A stretch of 64,000 nucleotides of DNA, from assembly GCA_025345505.1 (NCBI GenBank), contig JANVCC010000146.1, forward strand, positions 4,597,690 to 4,661,689, read 5' to 3'. The notes beneath the pieces are model-generated. The model had not been told where the DNA came from, did not search any database, and saw only the letters and a program-made list of their open reading frames with translations. Shown one piece after another: positions 1 to 11,356 of this stretch (its first letter is position 1; the number at the start of each line of letters is the position of its first letter). The translations under genes were made by a program, and so were the position numbers. Origin of the DNA: Todiramphus chloris collaris (taxonomy: Eukaryota > Chordata > Aves > Coraciiformes > Alcedinidae).

Positions 1-1160
1 CGTCTAAAAACAGAAGCAGCTTTTCATCTCCCATTAAAACTAAGCAAGAATGAGCCCACAGGATATTGTGAAGATGTCCAGAAACATCCCTGAACTGTCA
101 GTAAAATTCTAGGAATCAATGGCCAGCTCAGGAAGGCACAGATGGAAGCATAAAGGAAAAATACTCCTCTGAGCATACCATTATTGTTAAATATCACCAT
201 TCCAAATGTAAGAGATAAATTTTCAAGTGTTACAGCAGGTCTCAGAACCCTATTAATAGAAATTAGAGAGAAGTCTAATAGAAAAAGACAGAGAGGAAGC
301 CATTCTCTCCACTGCTCCCTGGGGAAGGTGAGAAGAGACTGAAAGATGACACTTTATCTCTTCTAATTCCCACGGGACCCATAATCACAGCATTCATTCA
401 GCAAATAATAATAATAAATATGGTCTGAAGTGACTCCAGCTATTTCAGCTTTAATAAATGGCTTGAAATAGGGGCAAATTCAGATACAGAGAGCATCTTT
501 TCAATAAAATCTGATAGGGTTATTAATAACATTAATGGAGTACCACACTGTCTCCATTTTGTTAATAGTTGTCTTATTCTCCCCCAGTCTGTTCCCCACT
601 CCTGTGCACAGACACAGAGAAACACACAGGCTTTTCCCTCCAGTGATGACAAATTCAGACTGTCAGCTTTCTGCTGGCAATGCATCCCAAGAATTAGTCA
701 AATTTGACATGATTTTATTGTTTTATGGGAACTGCCAACAGGGATTTTTCTGCCTGAAGTACATTTATATCCCAGTTCAAATCGGATCCTGGCTTAGTTC
801 AGGACACAAAGAGGATAAGCCAGGAAACCTGCAGCTCCTCAAGGACAAAAAAAGTTATGACTGTGATGGGATGCTTAGAGCCTAACTCCAGGGAATTGTG
901 CCTTTGTTTCAACTTGTCCCTTACCCCCAGGACAGCTTTACCTTCCAGTTTATGGTTCCCCTATCAGGGAGCCAATCCCAGTGTACAACCAGAATATTTG
1001 AGCTGTTGGTCCCAAACCAGACTTGCAAACACAACTGAAGTCCTCACACACAGTTTTAGAAGAGCTAAAATTCTGCAGAAGAACAAGTGCAAGCAGGTAC
1101 ATACACCTCATCTGTCCAGTGTTATTCCAAAGTGAGTCTGGAGAGGCTGTTTGGGAGGGT

Positions 1161-1203
1161 TCCCCCCCCTCCCCCCTTTTTTTTGGGTTTTTTTTTTTTT
1201 TTT
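1161..1203. repeat. C-run followed by T-run (pyrimidine-rich tract)
   Basis: The tract reads as a run of eight C, a T, six C, then eight T, GGG and a terminal run of about sixteen T. Only the three G interrupt an all-pyrimidine stretch of about 43 bases. Such tracts are prone to slippage, and their exact length may be unreliable in an assembly. The 60-codon frame ending here encodes poly-Phe from the T run and is an artefact. Confidence 0.85.
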
Positions 1204-4014
1204 AAGAAATTGTGACCTCATTCCCACTGTACTCCATGGAAAAACAACTATGGGCTCCAGTTGTACAGGACCAAATCTTAACTGAGGACTCCTGATAATT
1301 TAGAATTCACCCTCATTTATCCCATTTCCCATCGGCCTTTAGCAGCATTTTCCAAATGTCACATTTTTACAGACTTAATGAGATTTTAAAAAAAAAAAAC
1401 AAAAAAAACCATGCTCTTTTCCCTTTGCATTTCATGCTTTCAGCTGCGACTTCCATAAAATGATTTTGGTTAGCAAACAAGATGGCTATATGATTAAAGA
1501 AAAAAATGCATCTCATTTTCCTAAGCCACATATATAGATGCAGGGAAGAAGCAGTGAGAGCCAAAGTGTTTTACATCACAGTACTTCCCTTGCAGGGAGA
1601 CAAAAAAAGAAAAGAAATAGAATTACAGAGTTGCAGAGAAATGAAATGTTTGAACAGAAAATAATTTCCCTAACTTGTAGCCTGCAGGCATAACCTGTCA
1701 TAACTCTGCATGAATTGAACAGTCAGGGAGTTCAAGTTTTCTGCAGCTTGCCATAAACTAATATGCTCCGTCATATCATCCTCAGGAGACAAGGATTTGA
1801 AGGAGCCACTGTATTTAGAACAAAAGTAATTCTGTGGTTTAATAGAATTAGGGGGAACCATCAGAAGCCCAACACAAGCCAGTGCAGACAGAGACTAGAT
1901 GGAAGGTGACCAAAAAAAAAATGAAATCACTAGAAAAATAAAATTAAATAATAATTTAAAAAATCCTAATCCCTATACCACACCAAAGACACAGGAGGTT
2001 AAGTGGTAATTCTTTTTTAAGCTCTTCTAGAGACAACAGATTTATCAGTTCACATCATACAACAGTTCCACTGGTTTATATACATATACCCAGAATGGTA
2101 CAAGGACAAATTTCCACTTGACACCAGGAGCTTCATACTGTGAGGCTTGCAGTATGGTGGGTCAGCCTCAGAGGAGGCTGTAGGAGAAGAGTGCCCCAGA
2201 GCACACGTTACTTTCTGAAAGGTAGAGTAAAGGTGCTAAGAAAAAAACCACTCGAGGAAGAAAAGCTAATTCTAAATCTGCATTGTACAGAAGAGGCAAG
2301 ATTCTCTTCTAACCTTTCTATCTGCAGTCTCTTCTCCATCTCTACAGGCTTACTCAGGTCTGAAATCAATGTCCAAGGCACACTATGGCACAGGTTCTAG
2401 AGGCTGTTCCACAAACAAGACAACTGAAAAAAACCATGTTTTTCCTAAGATACTCTTGTCCCTCTAGCCTCTTCAGGACCATATACAGTAGAGGAGATAC
2501 AATCCTAAATACTGCAACCCATCAGAACTGGGGCGGGGGGAAGAGACAGAACTTCTTGTTCTCCGAACTTCTCAAAGGCCAGCCCCACAACATAAACTTT
2601 GACAGGGACACTGGCTGATTATGGATTGACCACTCCTGTGTGGAAAAGGACAGATTAGGAAGAAAAAAGTTTAAGCAACTCCAAATGATTGGAGGAGACA
2701 TGTTAAGCACTCTCAGTCCAAAAGTACCCCTCCTTCATCCCTCCCCTATATTACGCTATGAAAAGTTCTCCACATAGAGATCTTTACTGGGAAATCCCTA
2801 TAAGGAAGTCATAGCTGTCCTGGTGCTTGATCTTCTCATTGCCTTAATTGACTCCTTTTGCTCTTCCCACGCTTCCATGAGACAAATATCCTCTGTTGGG
2901 ATTTGTTCTAAGGTATCGCAGTTCAAATCTCAAAATACTACAGATATTCCAGACCCTTGAGAAATCCAAGTGCTTCCCCCAAATCTGTATCCTCTATGAT
3001 GCTTGCCCAAGCACCCTTCCTAATTAAGTTCCTGGCAGTGTCCCTCTCTACCGTTAGAGCAGTCAGACCTCACCTACTTCAGAGAAACTGAAAGTTGTCC
3101 TCTCCCCTGGCCAGCTCTCCACCTTCTTCAGTGCACCTCCTGAAGGTTTCTCTTCACCTCATTCTTACTAGAGTTTTGTAACCCTCCACTCTTTCAGGTC
3201 CCTGTGTTGCCTTCCTGGAACAACAAATCTCTGCCATCCCTACCCCAAGCTCGGCAGCAGCATCCTCAGGAAGAATTGAAGACTTTCCCCATGCAAGATC
3301 TCACTCTGACAGTAGACTCCCTACTGTGGGGAGGGTCCACACTGTTGTCCTCCTGACCCAAGCACAAGCATGGCAAATGCCTCCAATACTTCAACTGTCT
3401 CCTATATTGTCACCTCCAGAGGTGCCCATCCCTAGACACTGCATGAGATACAACCTGCAATACAGAGCAGTGCCTCTGGCACACCTGAATGTATCTTCTC
3501 TGTGTGGGAGAACGGGTATGCAGCTCTGAGTTACCTATAACTCACAGGGGCTTCCATTGCTCATCTCCACAGGGTAAGGTGGATAACTTCATGGTTCTCC
3601 TGTGAGGTAATGGTCAAGTTAGCAGCTGGGACAATTTATGGAAGGTCAGAGGAAAGTAAAGTAGACCTGAAAACTGCACCCAGACCTTCCAAAACCCCAC
3701 CTAGCATCCTACCACTGGATCTCATTTTCTCTCCAGGAAGACTGTGTCCTCAGAAACCAGCTTTCAAAGGAAAGACTGAAACAGAGAAAGCAAAAACAGC
3801 TGCTTGCATTCACACAGAGCAAACTGCTACCCAAACAACTGCCCCATAACTTACTTCAGTGCTTGCTTTACCCATTTACCCCTCTGAACAAAGGGACGAC
3901 ACCCACGACATGACCTGTTCAGCAGCAGGGGCTTCTCCAAAGCACTCCATCTGACCTCAGTGTAATGAACAGAATTAATATGGCAGAGCCTCTAACACGG
4001 CACCACTTCCCAGC

Positions 4015-4390
4015 AGCACAGCCACAGCCTCTAATTGATTAGTCCATAAAAGTCTGTGCACTAAATTGAAAGGAGCTGCACTAATTCTCTTTTATGTTAA
4101 ATTTCTGTCTTTCTCCTTTATCGAATCCTTCGTCGAATGTCCCTTCTGCTGCCTATTGTGGGCTTGCTCTGGGCCTGTTTTCCTCTTGCCCAGATTAAGT
4201 ACCTAATCAAAATCTTGTCTCCCTTAATGGTATAAAATTGAAAGATAGATATTGCACTTTACACAGCTGATTAAACACTAGAATGTGGCTAAATGCTTTA
4301 CAGGGCTTGTTACATTAACTAACTCTGTCATCTGCCAGCTATCTTATAATTGCATATGCTCATGTTGCCACTGGTGAAGCCAAGGTAAGA
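4015..4390. other. Candidate conserved non-coding element (unverified)
   Basis: This stretch is dense in AT-rich motifs of the type found in developmental enhancers. At 4032-4041 there is an exact TAAT-TG-ATTA, the P2 dimer site bound by paired-class homeodomain proteins. Further along are CCATAAAA (4045-4052) and an octamer/E-box-like ATTGCATATGC near 4350-4360. It has no long open frame and no transposon similarity. A TAATNNATTA site is expected a few times by chance in 64 kb of AT-rich DNA, so the motifs alone prove nothing. The call rests on appearance and needs cross-species alignment. Confidence 0.2.
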
Positions 4391-4727
4391 TTTCTTTTCC
4401 GTCCATTACCCCTTTCCACCATCCCTCCCTCCCTTCACATTGCTACCCACCGGCTGCATATCAGACAGGAGCGAAGAACTACCCTCTAACAACCACCCAA
4501 AGAAAAGCTGTCTGATGCTCGTTGCCTATAATTTTCTCTTCTATGTTCAACTGTCAGTCACTGGTTTGTGACCATCTAAAGTGGCTAATGTGATGGAAAG
4601 GAAGAGTAAATGGTCAGAGAATTTTTTTCAGAAGGAAGTAGGAACAATCCTGCCCACACTTGTCATCTTCACAGCTTTGATGGTAGACACCTTGATCCAG
4701 AAGCCTGAAGAACTCAAGGACACAAGG

Positions 4728-4743
4728 AAAAAAAAAAAAAAAA
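4728..4743. repeat. Poly-A run (16 bases)
   Basis: An uninterrupted run of sixteen A. No retrotransposon body can be recognised immediately upstream, so I call it a simple homopolymer rather than the tail of an element. Confidence 0.9.
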
Positions 4744-5127
4744 CGTAAAAAATGCTTACACTAACTTGTGTAAGAAAATAAACAGTCTGAAATTCCCATT
4801 GGCTTGTCAAAGCATGATCTGATGTAGGTATCTGATGTTGCACATCTTGGCTTTTTCCTTACATTGTAATAATAATGATGCAGATGGACTTTCTGGAAGA
4901 CTTACAAGTGTATCCCAGCTGATTTACTTTTCAGAGGAGAGTTTCACCTTCTGCAAGTTATTCAGAGAGAATGAGCCCTAAATACAATCTTCAACTGGAT
5001 TGCTTCAAGGTAGAAGCAAACAAACCCAAAAGGTTTTTCTTTCTTCCAAAGGATTTTCTAGTAAATTGTTTGGGTTTTTTTAAATGTTCTTAGGCATTAT
5101 TAACTATTGAAACATTAATCAGCGTCT

Positions 5128-5742
5128 ATGTTTTGTTTAAAGATACAAACCATGTTGCCAAATGTTCTGCAAGTAAGATTTGTCTTCTTTGTCACCCACA
5201 GAGCCAGTGATTTTAGAAACAGATCTGTTCCTTTGCACAAACACAAATATTTCTATATTTATTGCTTTAAAGCAATTGCCAAAACATTCTTCCCTTTTAA
5301 TACAGAAAATAGACTACATGTTATACCCAGACTGTTAAACGTGGACAGCTGGTTTGGTTCATGTGCATTTCTTCCTGACCCCGATATTTTACAGAGAATC
5401 TATTTGTTAAGCAATAAAATAATATGTCATCCAGTTTTGGTCCTATATTACCCTAAAAATCTTTTCTCCTATTCCCAAATTCCTGTGCAAGAGGTGTTAG
5501 AAATCACTATCTGTGGCCTTCTTTCCAGTTCTGCACCTACTCAAAACAGCACCCAGCCAGGCAAGGAGGTTCTGTCTGTCCCCAGGGGAGTCAGTCCAGC
5601 TCCTCGGGACTGCTTTCACAGCCAACTAATAATGCTAACACTATGCTTGGCCCTAAAAATACCCAAAGGTCCAATTTTCTTCCGATGGGCTAAGCAGCAA
5701 AGGTTTACTGGGTGGGTCCTCCCTCTCTATTTTACATGGTAG
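5128..5742 (+). other. Longest ATG-initiated open frame (204 codons), coding status unsupported
   Basis: A stop-free frame of 204 codons runs from an ATG at 5128 to a TAG at 5740-5742. The first ATG has a poor initiation context (T at -3). A second in-frame ATG at 5152 has A at -3. The predicted protein is rich in Phe, Leu, Ile and Pro, has no recognisable domain, no clear signal peptide and no repeated motif, and resembles no family I know. The strand is T- and C-rich, which lowers the frequency of TAA and TGA and lengthens chance frames. Possible explanations are chance, a decayed retrocopy or ancient element, or a lineage-specific single-exon gene. I think chance is the most likely. Confidence 0.12.
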
Positions 5743-8164
5743 CTAAATCAAGTTCAGCTGAAACAGACATTACAGTTCTGCTGGCAATTAATAATCGATT
5801 AATTCTTTTCTTATCCCACAAGGATTCTGCACCCTCCCATCTTCCATTCTTTGGCTTTGCATAGAAACCACACAAATTAGTTCATCATACCATTGTTAAT
5901 GGTTCATAAAAGCTTACTAGAGGCTATTATGAAAGCTTTACTAAGTGCTTGGTTTTAAATATTCATAAAGGCACAATATATATTTTAGTAAGACATGTTG
6001 CAAGTTACAAAATTGTACCTTGAACTAAACATCAAGATCCCAGGAGATATTCAGCTGGAAGCACAAGACTGGATATCCACAGGGGAAAGGCACCCACAGC
6101 TCTCTCCTAATCTGCCTTTTTTGTGACTGACGAGGTAAACTTGTCAAATCGTTTTGCCTGTAGTTTCACCCTTTTTCTTTGGTTTAAGTTAACGTACCAA
6201 TTCTAAGCTCCCTTCTGCCATTTCAGTAGGAGAGGAATAATTCCCCTTGATACCAAGGCCAGTACGCAGTAGTAGATAGCAGAACTGATTTGACAGGTTT
6301 CAAGGAAAAGCAATCATTTAGTTCAGTGTTGACACACAGGTAGCAAAAGGAGGTGGAAGTTTATCCAAGTCTCAAATAGTGCAAAGACCATGTCAGGCTG
6401 GTCATCCAATATGGACAGTTCTTTCCCAGTAAGCGCTAACAGAAAAATGAGTAACTTTGTGACCTGCCATACTATTTTCTACTGCTGAGTTTTGAGTTAG
6501 ACCCGCAGATTAGAATAGATCACAAAAGCAAGACCAAAGAGTTTGGCAATTTTGTCCTAATGCTTAGTGGCCATTTGGCATACACTTGGCAGCCCTGCAA
6601 TTCACCACAACTGCCAAAGCCCCTCCAGCTGAGGTATAGCAATGGAACTACAGCAGCAAGATGGGAAGCAGACTTACAGAAGTACAGAAAGAGAAACAAA
6701 GCTTTTGCCAGGCATAGTCATAACCAACTCCATCAATTCCTCACCTTCAGGATCAGATTCACAAAGTAATATATTAAATCCTTTTATAAATCCCAGTGCT
6801 CTTTCTACATTGAAGCCTACCTGGGATCCCTGCAATTCCCGTAATGTACTCTGCAGCAGGAGAGCACCACCTGTACCAGTGTGCAACCAGAAATGTTCCG
6901 TTTCACAAGGCTGACCTGATGAGGTGCTAAGCATTACTGATGGGGTGACTTACCAATACCACAACAGCATCACGATGATGAACAATACCCCTGCTACTGG
7001 CCAGCCGGAATAGTGCTATTGTGGCCTGCTCCACACTGGTCTGGGTGGTCCAATGAAGCCCCACTCCACACCCCTCAGCCCCAATTCTGATCATCTTTCC
7101 AGAGCCTGAGAAATTTTATCTACATAAATCTGATACTCTTGCAGTGTAAGGAGAAGGATGAGCTGAACTGCACACCCAAATTCCAACATTGCTCCTTCTG
7201 TCCTTTCTCCTAAAAGGGAGCTTAGAGATGTATGGCTTGTGGGGTCTGAAGGGGATAGGGTGGGTGGCAAACAGCACTGGGGTAGAAGATTCCATACACT
7301 GGGGAAGAGAAAGGGGAAAGTGACTGAGGAAGTCCTAACTCATATTCATTCATATGTTTTTCCAGGACAGGAATATTTGGAGACACTGATACTTTGAGAA
7401 TCACAAAAGATCCAAATGGCATCACACTTGTTAGAATTGAGCTCATGCACTATGTGGGGAGCCTAACAACACAGCAGTTAGCAGGATCTATCTATCAACT
7501 TGCATCCTTGCATCTGTTTTCTTCCAAAGCTCTTCCAGAAGCAGAGGACAAACTGGGCACAAATATCACAAAAAGGAGTCAGAGTGAAAAGCCATGGAAG
7601 AAAAGTCAAAGCAGGAAATGAGGAACCACAACTGTTTTCAATTGAAAAGTCACCATGAGCCAGCAGTGATGTTTGGAAATGTCTCACCAGCAGGACCTGA
7701 ATGAAATTTAACAGCTTAACTGGATGAGCAGCCTGATATACCCTTCTGAGATGCTTTCTATTTTTATTTATAAGAAAACAAGAATATGAGAAAGACTAGC
7801 ATGCTCAGAAAGAACAAAATGATTCTGTAACTTCAAAATCCTACATCTTTTTAGCTGATCCTCACTTCCCGACTCCCCTTCTGTGTCTCCCCAGGGACTG
7901 TTTGATTAAATGAGAATAAAAAGTATCCATTCCCTTTTGAACTACATTAACAGTGACCTGAATCTGACCCCACAGTCCTGACAGCAATTGCTTATCAGTG
8001 AATCATTATCCATCTCTAAATACAATTTCATGTTCTTTCCAAACTTCTTTGATATAACAGAGATTAACAGAAAAAAAAACCCCAACAAACCGTTATAATA
8101 CCTTTCATATAATCAGATTTTAGATCTGAGGGCAGCCCAGTAGCAAGGCAGAAACACCTTCAGA

Positions 8165-8182
8165 GCAAGTGACTCAAGTGAC
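8165..8182. repeat. 9-bp perfect tandem duplication
   Basis: CAAGTGACT occurs twice head to tail with no spacer. It is most simply a small slippage duplication. Confidence 0.85.
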
Positions 8183-9627
8183 TCCTCTTGGTTGGTGTCA
8201 GAGCTTTGCTCAAGTGGAAATGAAGGGTCTTACTGCAGGTTTAGAGGTGTTGCGCTCCCTAGTTTTCGAGGTCCTGAATGAACTTGACAACTATAGTAAT
8301 GGAACTGCAGATAACTACTCATCTTAAAGCAATTTACACAATCACACCTAAAATATAAAGGGGCTACACTACACTACCCCAAAATTGTGACATTTACCTT
8401 AAGGTTTCAGAGAGATCTCTTGATAAGACAGGCAGCTACCTGGACAGGCTGGAACATTCCTGGTCATAAACCCCAGCACATCAAAGCCGGTTTACTTTGT
8501 AAGGAGTTTCCACTGCTGAGCAGTTAAAGTGAACTGTTTTCATGATCCACATCATAGCAGCAGTTAAATGCCGAAGAGCAATAGTATTATTTTATAAGCT
8601 GCAATTAAGAGCTAGCTGACTGACAAGATAAAAAAATCCAGATAGCCAGCTGAACGACTATCACGGGCATCCTTCCACTTCAGGACATGCTGCCTCAGAA
8701 AGGTAAAAGGCAGCAGGTAGATCCATAGCCTAAAAAACAACCAAACAAAAAATGATGTAAAGCTGGATGAACAGCTCCACCACTGAGCTATGCATCCAAC
8801 GCTGTAACCTGAACACGCTTCCATTTGTTTGGATGGATGCTGGCCTGCTTCTGATCCTACATTATTGAAACTACAGACACAACCCACAAAGGCTTGGCCG
8901 TTGTAGTTCCCTGCCCTGCAGGAAAGGAGGGCATTAGACAAACACAAGGATGCAGAGAGGGAAAGGAAGATGCTTTGGTGTGGATCTGTAAAAGACACAG
9001 CTCACATGATACTGGCCTGTCTCTGGAAGCCAGAGAAGGCAATTGTCAGCCTTGTCTTTACTCCACTACCTTCACTGACGCTTCCTGAGTGCCTGCTGAT
9101 GAATCAGGAGATGAATAGGATTCATTTCAGTCCAATTACTCAGCTCAGAAGTTACCTGGAGTTCTTAGAGGGAACATCAATAGCACTGCAAAGCTGTTTG
9201 CCATTAAGATCAAAAACACTACCAGACTGAACTCTCTGTGTTCCAGATCCAAAAGTAAAAGACACTTGTGCCGCATCAGATAGTGAGGGGGGAGAACAAA
9301 CGCTCCTTTCACACTCTTCCAACATCACTTAATCCCACTGACCTCAGAAAATTAATCCTAATCTGTCTCTCTCTCATCCTGGACATTGTCTCAGAAGTAC
9401 ATTAGACACCACAGAGTTTACTAATAATACATAATTATAGTTCGGTCCATATATTAAAATGAAAACTGGCAAAGCTACAGAACACTGAAGATATGCAAGT
9501 TGCCATCATTTTGGTTTCAGGGCAGATTCCATCTAGATTTCAATTTTATGAAAGCCTTTAAATATAGAATAGTTTGGACATAAGATTCTCTCTTTGGTCC
9601 ATCCATATATGCAAGATGACTCAAAAG

Positions 9628-9660
9628 AAAAAAAAAAAAAAAAAAGAAAGTAAAAATAAA
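9628..9660. repeat. Poly-A run with A-rich extension
   Basis: Eighteen consecutive A (9628-9645) are followed by GAAAG and an AAAT-type tract. No element is recognisable next to it. Confidence 0.85.
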
Positions 9661-10090
9661 TAAATAATGCATTTAATCAGAATTTAGCCATAATGAATTC
9701 AATCCCTTCTACTGCAAAGGGAAAGTTCTGCTTGCAGGCATAGTTTGGGCCTTGTTTCTAAATGCAGAGAATAGTGGAATAGATGCAACGTTTATAAATT
9801 ATTAAAGCCTGCACAAGGATTTCTTTTCCTCTTCCACGGCTTCTTGTTTAATCCATGTTCACTGTTGGAGGCTCTGGGGATGACTGACATTTAATACATC
9901 TCTGTCATGCTTTCTTACCCACCGAATGCCTGACATGGGAGAGAACAACCACACATGCACACAAGCGCATGCAGATTCCAACCACTCCAACCTATTTCTC
10001 TTCTCCTGACTCCACACATTCCCTGAACCAAGTTTCTTGCAAAGAGAGAAACATTGACATCTGGAAGAGCATCCCAATTATCATCACTTC

Positions 10091-10137
10091 ATCTGTTACG
10101 TGAATAAGAACCTTTTCACACCTTGTAAGTAACAGAT
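10091..10137. repeat. Inverted repeat, 9-bp arms with inner 5-bp arms
   Basis: ATCTGTTAC (10091-10099) is the exact reverse complement of GTAACAGAT (10129-10137). Directly inside the left arm, GTGAA (10100-10104) pairs with TTCAC (10115-10119). The two helices stack on the left side and are separated by a 9-nt bulge on the right. The 9-nt asymmetric bulge and short inner stem argue against a canonical miRNA precursor. A chance inverted repeat is likely. Confidence 0.6.
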
Positions 10138-11228
10138 ATTAGGAATTAACAACTTTTTTACTTTTTTTTTAAAGTAGTATCTATATTTTGTAGAGGCTTT
10201 GGTGGTAAAGGGATCAGTCTTAGTGTAACGATACTATGTTTTCTTGAGAAAAAAAAAGTGCAGGGATGTATATTTAGGAATAAAGCTTTATAGACATGCA
10301 ACCTGAAAACATTCAAGCATCACATCACACACAAATCTTTAGCTCACAAAATGACCCCCCCAGAGTGCAGGCTGGCAGTGTTAGCTGCTCATTATTCCCT
10401 GGGCATTTACAGTATCCGCTGCTATTTAAAACCTATTTCATATTTTCACAGGTAACAACAACAAAAACCTAGGCAGGAATTAATCACACTTTCTAATACT
10501 GAAAATTTTGAACTGATGGTTAATTCACTACTGGCAGCACCATAGCAATGATGGTCTGAGCATAAATGCTGGAGAAGGTTCCAGGTGGAGCAACTGACAG
10601 AAAACATTCAACTGTGGGACCTCTGATCAAAACTGCAGTTCTTTACCCCCAACTACATCAGAAAGAAAGTGTCACCTTTCATGATAAAACCTGCCTTGCA
10701 CTAAACACCACAGACTGGAAGAAGGCAAGAAACCACAATAGCAGCGTTTCTAGCAGTGATGTAACTTCTTAGAAAGTGATTTAACAGGTTTAGGAGTTTG
10801 AGATTGTTTTTTACTGGTTGTAATGCCTCAGTATCTCAAATACTCTGAATCAGTCTGCAAAAAGTTGTGCCGCACTGGACTTGTCTACATCAGTACACTC
10901 CCAGCTAATGTGTCAACGATGCAAAGTTTCCTGAAACAGCTCCACGTCAACCATTTTGCCCTACACCCAGTGCGTACAGTCTGCCTACTTCGACCCTAGT
11001 GCATGAATTATGCCACGGAGTCTGTTGAAGTTAGTGGAAAACTACATATTACTGTACACGTGCCTTCAATTAGACCGTAAAAAAAGGGGCTTGAAAGTTT
11101 GCATTCAGAAACAAAGAAATGTACGAATCAGAATTAAATCCAAAGGCAACAGAGGAGGAAATGCTTGTGAAGCACTGCATCTTTTGTGCTCCACCAGCCA
11201 AATGCGTGCTCCTGCTGCCAGGAACAAA

Positions 11229-11356
11229 CACAGAATCATAGAATGGCTTGGATTGGAAGGAATCTTAGAGATCATCTAGTTGCATCCCCCCTGCTATGGG
11301 CAGGGACACCTTCTACTACACCAGGTTGACAAAGCCCCATTTAACCTGGCCTTAAA
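11229..11356 (-). mobile_element. CR1 LINE fragment A (3' end only, strongly 5'-truncated)
   Basis: Read on the minus strand this is the 3' terminal part of a CR1 non-LTR retrotransposon. It ends with two octamer units, ATTCTATG and ATTCTGTG (plus-strand positions 11229-11244), the characteristic short tandem tail of CR1, which lacks poly-A. The body includes the CR1 3' consensus-like segments AGATCATCTAGT and CTGCTATGGGCAGGGACACC on the plus strand. Only about 128 bp remain, so no coding part is left. Its truncated 5' end directly abuts the tail of the longer CR1 copy at 11357. The body sequence differs from the corresponding part of the neighbour, which suggests another subfamily or age. 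Confidence 0.93.

Larger units (their letters stand above)
1..5127. other. Non-coding AT-rich DNA, no gene recognised
   Basis: I see no recognisable coding exon, RNA gene or recent transposon here. Open frames are short and scattered over both strands. A frame at 535-885 (+, 116 codons) begins with a hydrophobic stretch resembling a signal peptide, but it matches no family I know and shows no splice or conservation signal, so I do not call it a gene. Short A/T tracts occur (AAT repeats near 406-420; A runs near 1389-1408, 1912-1921 and 4728-4743). The most regulatory-looking part is about 4015-4390, listed separately. Confidence 0.7.
5743..11228. other. Non-coding DNA, no gene recognised
   Basis: Many short frames lie on both strands but none is recognisable. 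At 5792-5801 there is a perfectly palindromic TAAT-CG-ATTA (a P2-type homeodomain dimer motif, and one containing a CpG). A 9-bp direct repeat (CAAGTGACT twice) lies at 8165-8182. An 18-base A run lies at 9628-9645. An inverted repeat lies at 10091-10137. The rest holds nothing I can assign. Confidence 0.65.

Noticed and set aside
535..885. 116-codon frame with signal-peptide-like N-terminus
   Set aside because: The hydrophobic start comes from T-rich sequence. There is no known domain, no splice context and no other support.
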